This document shows positions 56,552-64,000 of a DNA stretch of 64,000 nucleotides, piece by piece; position 1 is the first letter of the stretch; every line of letters starts with the position of its first letter. This DNA comes from Brevibacterium aurantiacum. GTDB lineage: Bacteria; Actinomycetota; Actinomycetes; Actinomycetales; Brevibacteriaceae. A program made the position numbers and the translations under genes. The notes beneath the pieces were generated by a model. That model saw nothing but the letters and a program-made list of their open reading frames with translations, made no database searches and was not told the origin of the DNA. The stretch is from NCBI RefSeq assembly GCF_007558825.1, contig NZ_VLTK01000005.1, positions 248,001 to 312,000 on the forward strand, given 5' to 3'.

Positions 56552-57943
56552 TCAGACTGCCGCAGACAGCGCCGAGACGCCGACGCGCTTGTCGACGGCT
56601 CCCATGACGTGATCGACCTTGTCGAGCAGGTCGTCGAGAACGGCCTGGTCGGCAACCAGCGGCGGTGAGAGGACGAGCATCGTCGCACCGCGATTGTCCG
56701 GGCGGGTGATGAGACCAACTTCCTTCATCGCCTTCGGGATCACCTCGGTGAGCACCGACTGGGCGGCTTCGGGACTCAGTTCGGTTCCCGTGTCGCGGTC
56801 GGCCATCATTTCGATGGCGTAGAAGAACCCGGCGCCGCGGTATTCCTTGATGCATCGATAGGAGTCGGTGATCCGATCGAGCCCGTTCTGGAAATAGGGT
56901 TCGAGGCTGCGGACATTGCCCGGCACGTTCTCATCGGCGAGAGCCGTGAGGTTTGCTGTCGCGACCGCAGTCGCGACGGGATGGCCGCCCCAGGTGGCAC
57001 CATGGGTGAACGCCCCGGCAGCGGGGGAGTCGAGCAGCGCTTCGGCCAGCGGTTTGCGGATGATGACCCCACCGAGGGGCAGGTAGCCCGAGGTGGATCC
57101 CTTGGCGAAGGTGATGAGATCGGGGACGACATCGAACTTGATCGACCCGAACCATTCGCCGAGGCGTCCGAAGCCGGTGATCACTTCGTCTGCGACGAGG
57201 AGGATTCCGTGTTCGTCACAGATCTTCCGCAGCTCCTGCCAGTAGCCGGCCGGTGGGACGAGGGCACCGCGCGAGTTCTGAACAGGTTCGGCGAACAGAG
57301 CTGCGAAGGTGTCGCCACCTTCGCGTTCGATGAGTTCCCTGATGGCCTGGATTGAGGGCAGATCAGCAGCGGTGCCTCCTGCCGGGACTTCTTCGCCGAG
57401 CGTGTTGGGTACATGGAAGACTCCCGGCATGAGGTCGCCGAAGGGCTCCTTGTACGCCGGGATGCCGGTGACTGCGAGAGCACCGAGAGTGGTGCCGTGG
57501 TAGGCCATGTTGCGGGCGATGATCTTCGTGCGTTCGGGCTGTCCCTGGGAGCGGTGGTACTGGCGGGCGAACTTGACGGCCGATTCCACGGCTTCCGACC
57601 CGGAGTTCACGAAGAACACCGTGTCGAGGTCGCCGGGGGCATGGCTGGCGATGAGAGTTGCGGCATCCACGGCCGCCGGGTGGGCTGAGCCCCAGTTTGT
57701 CCAGTACGCCAGCTTGCTCATCTGCTCGTAGGCGGCTTGGGGGATGTCCTGGCGTCCGTGGCCGATGTTCACGCAGAACAGTCCGGCCAGCCCATCGAGG
57801 TACTGATCGCCTCGTTCGTCGGTGAGATAACTCCCGTTGCCCTCGACGATGATCGGAAGACTTTCGTCATTCCACACCTTCCCAGTGGTGAAGTGGGGGA
57901 AAAGATGCTGCTGGGCACGATTTGCATAGTCCGAGATCGTCAC
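56552..57943 (-). CDS. tpa: Class III aminotransferase, taurine-pyruvate aminotransferase-like
   Basis: A 463-residue fold-type I PLP enzyme. It has the NSGSEAVESAVKFARQY phosphate-binding region, YHGTTLGALAVTG, LLVADEVITGFGR with the PLP-nitrogen Asp, and ITFAKGSTSGYLPLGG with the Schiff-base Lys. Together with xsc and pta, the likely reaction is taurine plus pyruvate to sulfoacetaldehyde plus alanine. Class III family breadth means beta-alanine or other omega-amines are possible. The GTG at 57943 follows GGAGG, and pta starts 10 bases later. Confidence 0.85.
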   Translation of the reverse strand: MTISDYANRAQQHLFPHFTTGKVWNDESLPIIVEGNGSYLTDERGDQYLDGLAGLFCVNIGHGRQDIPQAAYEQMSKLAYWTNWGSAHPAAVDAATLIASHAPGDLDTVFFVNSGSEAVESAVKFARQYHRSQGQPERTKIIARNMAYHGTTLGALAVTGIPAYKEPFGDLMPGVFHVPNTLGEEVPAGGTAADLPSIQAIRELIEREGGDTFAALFAEPVQNSRGALVPPAGYWQELRKICDEHGILLVADEVITGFGRLGEWFGSIKFDVVPDLITFAKGSTSGYLPLGGVIIRKPLAEALLDSPAAGAFTHGATWGGHPVATAVATANLTALADENVPGNVRSLEPYFQNGLDRITDSYRCIKEYRGAGFFYAIEMMADRDTGTELSPEAAQSVLTEVIPKAMKEVGLITRPDNRGATMLVLSPPLVADQAVLDDLLDKVDHVMGAVDKRVGVSALSAAV

Positions 57944-58005
57944 GCGAACCCTCCATTCTCACTTTCGGGTCGGGTACGTCGAGGCGTCCCGACTCCGGCA
58001 CTCCG

Positions 58006-58081
58006 TCTTTGGTGTGCTTGTCATCACTCTCTCGGCAATCTGGCTCCCATTGAAGTCCCAGTCCGTTGCGAGTTCTTTGGT
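58006..58081. promoter_or_regulatory. Direct repeat upstream of tpa
   Basis: TCTTTGGT occurs at 58006-58013 and again at 58074-58081, 68 bases apart, in the 156-base gap between the MocR gene and tpa. MocR/TauR regulators often bind direct repeats, but usually closer ones, so this is only a candidate. Confidence 0.25.
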
Positions 58082-58099
58082 ACCAGAAGGTTCGAGCAT

Positions 58100-59608
58100 T
58101 CAGTCGTGGTCGAGGAGGGAAGCGATGGCCTCGCTGAGGAGAAGGACTCCGGGCTCGATGGAGTCGAGGTCGATGGCGGCGAAACCGAGGCGGAAGAAGT
58201 TGAGATTGTCCTCGGGTGAGAGGAAGAAGGGATCTCCGGGTTCGATGACGACGCCTCGGCGCAGACATTCTTCAGCCAGTTCGCGGCAGTTGAGCTGCGG
58301 CGGTGCCTGGATCCACACGCTGACGCCTCCGGCGGGGAACGGCACGGCCCAAGGCAGATGCTCCTCGAGCGCGCTGGTCAGTGTTTCCCATTTCTTCCGC
58401 AGCTGGGTTCGTCGGCGTGAGATCGTGCGATGGAACTGTCCGGAATCGATGAGCAGCGCCATGGCTCGCTGGGTATGGCCCGGGACGTGGCGGATGGAAT
58501 AGCGCCGATGGGTCCGCATACGTTCGATGAGCTCCGGCTCCGCAACGATGTAGCCCAGCCGGAGCCCGGGAGCGAGGAACTTACTGAAGGATCCTAGGTA
58601 GATGACGTGGTCGGAATGGGGGAGCGCCTTGAGCGCAGGGGTGGGTTTGCCCCTGTACCGGAACTCGGAGTCGTAATCGTCTTCGATGATGAGTGAGTTG
58701 GTCTCGCGCATGCGTGTCAGCAGCTGCAGTCTGCGTGATGGATCGAGCGTGACATTGGTGGGGCTGTGATGGCTGGGAGTGACGTAGACGATGTCGAGCG
58801 GTTTCCAGGGCGGAACCATTCCCTGAGCGTCGACTGACAGGGGGACCAGTTGGCCGCCGACGCGGGTGAAGGCGTGTTTGGCATCGACGTAGCCTGGGTC
58901 CTCGACGCCGACGGTGGTGTCGGGGCCGACGAGCAGTTGGGCCAGAAGGTCGAGTCCCTGTTGGGATCCCGCGGTGATGAGCACATTCTCGGGGCTGACA
59001 TGGATGCCGCGGCTCGGCAGCACGCGATGGCACAGCAGTTCTGTAAGCAGCGGGTCGTCCTCATCGATGGCATCGCGGACTGAGAACGGCAGGTGCTCGG
59101 GATCCATAGCAGTGCGTAGGGCTCGGGCCCAGGCAAGCCTGGGGAATTCATCCGGATCGACCTGGCCGGCGACGAATGGGTAGGGGTAGGACTGCCAGTT
59201 CTTCGTCTTGGTGATCTCCGGAAGATTCCTATCCGGAATCGCACGGATCTTGGACTCCCAATCGATGGACCCATCGGAGAGTCGAGCCCTGTCGAGCTTC
59301 TTCGATCCGTTGTTGAGCAGGGTGGTGTTGATGAAATGTCCACTGCGAGGGCGAGCCTCGATGAGGCCGGTGGCGACGAGCTCTTGGATTGCGGCATTGA
59401 CCGTATTGCGTGAGAGCCCGAGTTCGTGAGACAAGGCGCGAGATGAAGGGAGGGCGACATCCGGGTTGAGCACACCGGAGAGAATCTGATGCTCAAGCGC
59501 CCGACGCAACTGGCGGTAGAGCGGCTCATCCGACTCCAACGAGATCTCGATCGGAGATAGGGCTGGTGGGCTGTGCGCAGAGTCTGGAAGCTCGTCGTAG
59601 GTTGTCAT
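58100..59608 (-). CDS. MocR/TauR-type GntR-aminotransferase regulator
   Basis: A 502-residue fusion of an N-terminal GntR winged helix (about 28-95: LYRQLRRALEHQILSGVL, LPSSRALSHELGLSRNTVNAA) and a class I aminotransferase-like domain. The PLP lysine region is YLGSFSKFLAPGLRLGYIV. Such regulators sense PLP plus an amino acid; TauR activates taurine genes in alphaproteobacteria. Directly upstream of and parallel to tpa, it probably activates the operon. It lies 12 bases downstream of the universal stress gene. Confidence 0.9.
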   Translation of the reverse strand: MTTYDELPDSAHSPPALSPIEISLESDEPLYRQLRRALEHQILSGVLNPDVALPSSRALSHELGLSRNTVNAAIQELVATGLIEARPRSGHFINTTLLNNGSKKLDRARLSDGSIDWESKIRAIPDRNLPEITKTKNWQSYPYPFVAGQVDPDEFPRLAWARALRTAMDPEHLPFSVRDAIDEDDPLLTELLCHRVLPSRGIHVSPENVLITAGSQQGLDLLAQLLVGPDTTVGVEDPGYVDAKHAFTRVGGQLVPLSVDAQGMVPPWKPLDIVYVTPSHHSPTNVTLDPSRRLQLLTRMRETNSLIIEDDYDSEFRYRGKPTPALKALPHSDHVIYLGSFSKFLAPGLRLGYIVAEPELIERMRTHRRYSIRHVPGHTQRAMALLIDSGQFHRTISRRRTQLRKKWETLTSALEEHLPWAVPFPAGGVSVWIQAPPQLNCRELAEECLRRGVVIEPGDPFFLSPEDNLNFFRLGFAAIDLDSIEPGVLLLSEAIASLLDHD

Positions 59609-59620
59609 GTCTGCAGCAAC

Positions 59621-60517
59621 TCAGATGGAGATTCCATTGTCTGAGATGAAATCGGCCGCGTGATACCGGGGCACCACGACCATCGGAACCGGCAGACTCC
59701 GAAGCATCTTATTGGCTGTCGTTCCCATGAAGATCGAGCGGTTCTTGGCCAATCTGCTCGAACCGATGAGGACGATCTCGCCATCATCCCAGGTCAATTT
59801 CTCGATGGCCGACTCGATGGATCGGCCAAGCGCGACATCGACCATGACTTCCGTGGCGTCTTCGACGGACTGGGAAGCTCGCAGGAGCAGCTTCTTCGCA
59901 TGGTCGCGGGCAGCGTCGGTCCTCTCTACGTCCTCGGTGCGGGAGTCCAGAGCGATGAGAGATATCAACCGCAGGGGTACGTCATGGAGCACTGAGGACT
60001 GGGTCGCGACGTTGAGTGCCACCTCGGCGCCGGGGCGCATGCCAAGAGCACAGCTCAGACGCGTCAGACGGCTGGGCGGCAGATAGCCCGAGGGAGCCAA
60101 AGCGACCGGAACGGGAGAAGAATGGAGGAGCGCGTTGGCCACCGACCCGATGGTGAAGCGTCTCAACGGGCCGTGGCTTGCCGCGCCGACGATGATGAGG
60201 TCGCAGGGACATGACGTGGCTTTGTCGATCAGACCCGCAGCCATGGAATCAGCGAAATGGACACTTGTCGTGGACCGGATGGTCTTCGGGACGAGATCGT
60301 GCGTTTTGGCCATCCATTGCTCAGCCTCTTCGAGGCAGAGTTTCTGATACTCGCGTTCCGGTTTCGACCCGGCCTGTTCAGGCGGGACACCACGGAGTAC
60401 GTGGACCAAGTCGAGTTCGACCCGGTGGGACGACAGCGTGGTTTGGGCAAGCGCGAGGGCGAGCGACACGGCGTCGCGCCCACGATTGTCCATGGTGATG
60501 CCGACGACGTATCTCAT
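59621..60517 (-). CDS. Universal stress protein with two UspA domains
   Basis: A 298-residue protein with tandem UspA domains: residues about 1-145 (RYVVGITMDNRGRDAVSLA, then IIVGAASHGPLRRFTIGSVAN) and about 160-285 (VLIGSSRLAKNRSIFMGTTAN). The G-2x-G-9x-G(S/T) ATP-type motif is recognisable in each. GGAGA precedes the ATG at 60517; the upstream extension of the frame is not family-like. It is the first gene of the minus-strand taurine operon, an uncommon companion. Confidence 0.87.
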   Translation of the reverse strand: MRYVVGITMDNRGRDAVSLALALAQTTLSSHRVELDLVHVLRGVPPEQAGSKPEREYQKLCLEEAEQWMAKTHDLVPKTIRSTTSVHFADSMAAGLIDKATSCPCDLIIVGAASHGPLRRFTIGSVANALLHSSPVPVALAPSGYLPPSRLTRLSCALGMRPGAEVALNVATQSSVLHDVPLRLISLIALDSRTEDVERTDAARDHAKKLLLRASQSVEDATEVMVDVALGRSIESAIEKLTWDDGEIVLIGSSRLAKNRSIFMGTTANKMLRSLPVPMVVVPRYHAADFISDNGISI

Positions 60518-60714
60518 ACAGTCTCCTTCGACCTGAATCGTTCCGCCTCTGGCGTAGCAGTTCTGTTGACTATATGACAGACGAACGAAGGCGAACAAAG
60601 GGTGCTTGGCTTACGGGACTGCCGCTGTTCGAGATCTCGGAAAATGTCGGAATTTCCAGCATTCCGTTCTGTTTCCAGCCGATTCGAGGTAATGCTGGGG
60701 CACACTCAATCTGC

Positions 60715-61563
60715 TCAGTCACTGATCACCGCTTGGGTGCGCGACCACATGGTCTGCAGTTCCTCGAGCATCGCGGCAGAATGCTGTGTGTCGACGTTCG
60801 CAATCGCACCCACGATGCTCTGGGCGACACTGACCGCGCAGGTCACTGAGGCCATCGGGCCGACGCCTTCAGACGGTACAAGGACGAGTTGATCGGCGAG
60901 TTCGGCCAGTTGCGAATGCTGGTCGGCAATGACGATCAGCCGCACACCCCGTTCTTTGGCCAGTTCACACAGTGGAACGATGCTTGAACTGGTTTTCCAG
61001 ATGGAAAAGGTCAGCAGGCAGTCGCCCGGCTGCAGCAAGCGAACGTCGTTGATCATGCTTGTTGTCGAACCATCACTGAGCGACACGTTATAGCCCAGGC
61101 CCTGAACATTGTGAGCCAAGACTGCCCCCGGGGCCACGTATGCGCCAGTGGCAAGTACCTTGGTCGATCCTGACGAAGTGATCATCTCGGCAATTGTTGT
61201 GATCGATGCATCGGAGAGCGACTCGGAAAGAAGTCCGAGGAGCTCGAGATCTTTACGAATAGACTTCACAGCCTGACCCGTGCCGATGGTCGTGTTGCGA
61301 ACAAAATGTTTGTCGGCATCCAATGACGAGAGAAATCGATTCCGAATCTCTGTCGACAACTCCGACCAGCCGGTGAAATCGATGGCCTGCGCAGCTCGGA
61401 CAACAGTGGCGACGTTGACCCCGGCCGACTCGGCGAGTGCTGCAGCACTGCAGTACGAAGCTCTTTCGGGATCGTCGGCAATCGCCTTGAGTACTGTCGT
61501 TGTCCCCGGGGACAGTTTGCGCTGAGACATGAGGTGCTCCAGCCATGTCGCGATGATTCCCAC
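60715..61563 (-). CDS. RpiR family transcriptional regulator
   Basis: A 282-residue regulator: N-terminal HTH_6 domain (about 1-80, AALAESAGVNVATVVRAAQA) and a C-terminal SIS sugar-isomerase domain (about 120-250, TKVLATGAYVAPGAVLAHNV, DCLLTFSIWKTSSSIVPLC). AGGAG sets the start at the GTG at 61563; an upstream longer frame lacks a ribosome site. It is divergent from the ABC transporter at 61784 and is probably its regulator. Confidence 0.88.
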   Translation of the reverse strand: MGIIATWLEHLMSQRKLSPGTTTVLKAIADDPERASYCSAAALAESAGVNVATVVRAAQAIDFTGWSELSTEIRNRFLSSLDADKHFVRNTTIGTGQAVKSIRKDLELLGLLSESLSDASITTIAEMITSSGSTKVLATGAYVAPGAVLAHNVQGLGYNVSLSDGSTTSMINDVRLLQPGDCLLTFSIWKTSSSIVPLCELAKERGVRLIVIADQHSQLAELADQLVLVPSEGVGPMASVTCAVSVAQSIVGAIANVDTQHSAAMLEELQTMWSRTQAVISD

Positions 61564-61659
61564 TATGAATCTCCTATTGCAATGAACGTTGCGATCTGAT
61601 TGTATACGAGATGTGGTTGAGGTCACTTCTTCGCGGTTGGAGCGTCTGAAGTTCCAATC

Positions 61660-61672
61660 TTATCGCTGATAA
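61660..61672. promoter_or_regulatory. Palindrome between RpiR and ABC genes
   Basis: TTATC-GCT-GATAA, a 13-base inverted repeat in the 220-base divergent gap. It is a candidate operator for the RpiR regulator; a single copy, so weak. Confidence 0.35.
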
Positions 61673-61783
61673 CAGTGGTAATGATGGAGGCGGAGGTTGC
61701 AACAGACACTGCAGAAGTTGGGGTGCGGTCACTCGCGGACTCTGAACCACGCATCATGACGGAACAGTCGAAGGAGACTTTTC

Positions 61784-63529
61784 ATGAACAAGCGAGCTAT
61801 GTCGATGGTTGCGATCGCCGCTGCCGCCACGATGCTTGTGAGCGCCTGTGGAAATGGGAGTTCGAGCAAGGGCGGGGACGCTCAATCGGTCGTCGACGAT
61901 AAGACGGGCTTCGCCTCGTACACCGGTGATCCGCAGAAGGGCGGCGTCGTCGAAGTGTTGGGTGGAGTCGATTTCTCTCATCTGGATCCTGCTATGGGCA
62001 GCGACGGCAACGTCCTCAACCTCTACAACCTCCTCTACCGCAACCTCACTCAGTACAAATACAACCGAGAGTCCGGAGAACTCGAACTCGTCGGCGATCT
62101 GGCCGAAGATACGGGTACCTCAAACGAAGATGCCACGGAATGGACCTTCAAACTCAAAGAAGGAATCACGTTCGAAGACGGAACGCCGATCACGGCGGAA
62201 GACGTGAAGTTCGGTTTCGAACATGCCTTCGACCCGTCGCTTGCCATCGGCCTCGACTATCTGCAGAACTACGTCAAGGGCGCCAAGGACTACGAGGGTG
62301 TCTTCGAGGACCCTGAAGGCCTCGACTCGATCAAGGTCGTTGATGATCGGACGATCACGATCGAGACGAATAAGCCGATGGCCGACTTCCCGAATGTCGT
62401 TGCCACTGCACCGGGAGCCCCATTCCCGAAGGACAAGGTGACCAAGGTCGACCAGATCCAGAAGGATCCGATCTCGTCGGGGCCGTACAAAGTCGACGAG
62501 TACAAGCGCGGCGAGTCGCTGACGTTGGTCCGCAACGAGAACTGGGATGCCGAGACCGACGACATTCGCCCAGCCTATCCAGACGGCTACAAGTTCACAG
62601 TCAGCCTCGATCAGAACACGATCGATCAGCGGATGATCTCCGGCCAGGGCGACGATGCCAACGCTGTCTCGGCGTCGACCAACCCGGTGGTCGCGGCCAA
62701 CCTCGCGAAGATCACCCAAGACCCCAAACTCTCTGAGCGCACGGTGCAGAGTATGCCCTCCTGCAATTACTTCATGGTCATGAACAACGCCAAGGAGCCA
62801 CTGGGAGATAAGAAGGTCCGACAAGCCATCAACTGGGCTGTGGACAAGTCGAGCGTGGTCAACGCCAGCGGCGGCCCACAGCTGGCCGATGTCGCACCGA
62901 ACCAGCTGCTGCCCAGCGTTCCGCAGTACGACGACACCGATCCCTACGCCACTGAGGGAAACACGGGCGATCCTGAGAAAGCCAAGGCCATGCTCAAAGA
63001 AGCAGGCGCGGAGAACCTCAAACTGACCATGGACGTACGTGCGCTGCCGATGTGGCAGGCGCAGGCCGAAGCGGTGCAGCAGTCACTGAAGAAGGTCGGC
63101 ATCGAGGTCAAACTCAACGTCATCGACCAGGCGAAGTTCTACGAGGTCCTGGCCACACCGAGCCAGCAGAACGAGCTCGCGATCACAGGCTGGTGCTCCA
63201 ACGGCTGGTTCTCAGGTGAACCGCTGTTGGGACCCCTGTTCGACGGTGAGCGAATCACGAAGACCGGCAACCTCAATCAGTCCCAGATCGATGATCCGAA
63301 ACTGAACAAGGCCCTCGCCGAGGCGGCAGTCATGCCCGATCTCGACGACAAGACAGCGGCCTATGCCGAGATCAACGAACAGGTCCTCGAGCTCGCTCCC
63401 GTCGTGCCTCTGGTCCGCCCGCGCCCTCTGCAGCTCGTCGGCTCGAACGTCGGCGGAGCGTTCGCCAATCCGTCCAAGACCGGATACATCGACTACTCGC
63501 AGCTGGGGCTACTCAAGCCGGAAGGATAG
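61784..63529 (+). CDS. ABC transporter substrate-binding lipoprotein, peptide family
   Basis: A 581-residue extracellular solute-binding protein of family 5. The signal peptide ends in a lipobox VSAC at about residue 22, giving a lipid anchor. Core segments are LEPA-like FSHLDPAMGSD, EWTFKLKEGITFEDGTPITA, ISSGPYKVDEYKRGESLTLV and KKVRQAINWAVDKSSVV, all characteristic. It would bind oligopeptides or other larger solutes (sometimes sugars or nickel). The permease gene starts 7 bases after its stop. Confidence 0.93.
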   Translation: MNKRAMSMVAIAAAATMLVSACGNGSSSKGGDAQSVVDDKTGFASYTGDPQKGGVVEVLGGVDFSHLDPAMGSDGNVLNLYNLLYRNLTQYKYNRESGELELVGDLAEDTGTSNEDATEWTFKLKEGITFEDGTPITAEDVKFGFEHAFDPSLAIGLDYLQNYVKGAKDYEGVFEDPEGLDSIKVVDDRTITIETNKPMADFPNVVATAPGAPFPKDKVTKVDQIQKDPISSGPYKVDEYKRGESLTLVRNENWDAETDDIRPAYPDGYKFTVSLDQNTIDQRMISGQGDDANAVSASTNPVVAANLAKITQDPKLSERTVQSMPSCNYFMVMNNAKEPLGDKKVRQAINWAVDKSSVVNASGGPQLADVAPNQLLPSVPQYDDTDPYATEGNTGDPEKAKAMLKEAGAENLKLTMDVRALPMWQAQAEAVQQSLKKVGIEVKLNVIDQAKFYEVLATPSQQNELAITGWCSNGWFSGEPLLGPLFDGERITKTGNLNQSQIDDPKLNKALAEAAVMPDLDDKTAAYAEINEQVLELAPVVPLVRPRPLQLVGSNVGGAFANPSKTGYIDYSQLGLLKPEG

Positions 63530-63536
63530 TTCACTC

Positions 63537-64000
63537 GTGACTGCTTCGCTTTCGAATCAGGTCGAGGAATTCGGTCGGCCCGGCCCGGGGGAGGATTTTT
63601 CCCCCGGGCTGGGAACCCTGAAGAGGATCCTGCGCAAACCGACAGTGATTCTGTCCACCGGGTTCCTCGTCTTCATCGTCCTCCTCGCGATCTTCGCTCC
63701 GCTCATTACTCAGCTCTCCGGCTACAGCCCCTACGAATTCGACGAAGGAGCCGTGGACCCGGCACTGGGTGGCTTGCCGCACGGCGCGTTCGGTGGCATC
63801 AGTGCCGAGCATTGGATGGGAGTCGAACCCCAGAACGGCCGTGACATCTTCGCTCGGATCGCCTACGGCGCGCGTGTCTCGATGCTCATCGGCATCGGCG
63901 CAACCGCGATCACCATGGTCATCGGCGTGGTTATGGGCGTGATCGCCGGTTTCCTCGGAGGGTTCGTCGATGCCGTGATCTCCCGGGTGATGGACTTTCT
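63537..64000 (+). CDS. ABC transporter permease, DppC type (partial)
   Basis: The N-terminal 154 codons of an inner-membrane permease, cut by the window end. GTG at 63537 lies behind AAGGA (63522-63526). A cytosolic N-terminus is followed by one helix (VILSTGFLVFIVLLAIFAPL), an extracytosolic loop with HWMGVEPQNGRDIFARIAYG, the conserved DppC/OppC (G)-NGRD-F(A/S)R segment, then the start of the BPD_transp_1 helices. It follows the solute-binding gene in the same operon. Confidence 0.9.
   Translation, partial: MTASLSNQVEEFGRPGPGEDFSPGLGTLKRILRKPTVILSTGFLVFIVLLAIFAPLITQLSGYSPYEFDEGAVDPALGGLPHGAFGGISAEHWMGVEPQNGRDIFARIAYGARVSMLIGIGATAITMVIGVVMGVIAGFLGGFVDAVISRVMDF

Noticed and set aside
55456..56718. 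Longer Pta frame starting at 56718.
   Set aside because: The extra 59 residues overlap the aminotransferase on the same strand in another frame and are not Pta-like.

Overview
The window is about 64 kb of high-GC bacterial chromosome from an actinobacterium. The core gene orders hisB-x-hisH-priA-sseB and DUF1844-infC-rpmI-rplT-trmH-pheS-pheT, the frequent GTG starts, and several apparent leaderless promoters all point to Actinobacteria. A Micrococcales member such as Brevibacterium is my best guess, but that is inferred from general gene mix, not proven. No rRNA, tRNA, CRISPR array or intact insertion sequence was seen.

Layout. 1-3 kb: end of the histidine operon (hisB fragment, an unknown two-helix membrane protein, hisH, priA/hisA) and an SseB protein. 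3-6.2 kb: an M20 amidohydrolase and an AbgT transporter, a likely p-aminobenzoyl-glutamate uptake and cleavage pair. 6.3-8.1 kb: NAD(P)-binding protein and divergent TetR repressor with shared palindromes. 8.1-11.6 kb: SWIM/SNF2 helicase. 11.7-22.2 kb: translation core (DUF1844, infC with an ATC start behind an attenuator-like terminator, rpmI, rplT, a TrmH methyltransferase, pheST), with VOC, pentapeptide, small secreted and acetolactate-synthase-like genes between. 22.3-26.3 kb: an SDR, then a fused PabA-PabB and PabC for p-aminobenzoate synthesis. 26.3-28.6 kb: a scar where a beheaded threonine-dehydrogenase-like gene meets a beheaded gene fragment and an AT-rich polytopic membrane protein of unknown function. 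28.6-33.9 kb: a YgeA-type racemase, LysR regulator and complete TRAP transporter. 34-41.5 kb: a SorC-controlled catabolic operon (MFS, FGGY kinase, 2-hydroxyacid dehydrogenase, class II aldolase, PfkB kinase, SDR) of unknown substrate. 41.7-47.8 kb: UbiB-like kinase, patatin, iron alcohol dehydrogenase and an MFS carrier. 48.2-60.5 kb: a taurine/sulfoacetaldehyde locus. 60.7-64 kb: RpiR regulator and the start of a peptide-type ABC transporter that runs off the window.

How the genes work together. The most striking unit is the taurine locus. An APC permease would import taurine, a class III aminotransferase (Tpa-like) would make sulfoacetaldehyde, Xsc would convert it with phosphate to acetyl phosphate and sulfite, and Pta would give acetyl-CoA. 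A MocR/TauR-type and an IclR-type regulator flank it. Inserted in the same locus, apparently co-transcribed with the IclR gene that is divergent from xsc, is a CobS-like AAA+ ATPase coupled to a CobT-like VWA protein. No cobaltochelatase large subunit or cobalamin gene is nearby, so this pair may be a remodelling or activation chaperone with a new client. Other points of interest are the infC leader (terminator plus a cysteine-containing upstream ORF), the AT-rich scar locus, and several clear operator palindromes next to their regulators.
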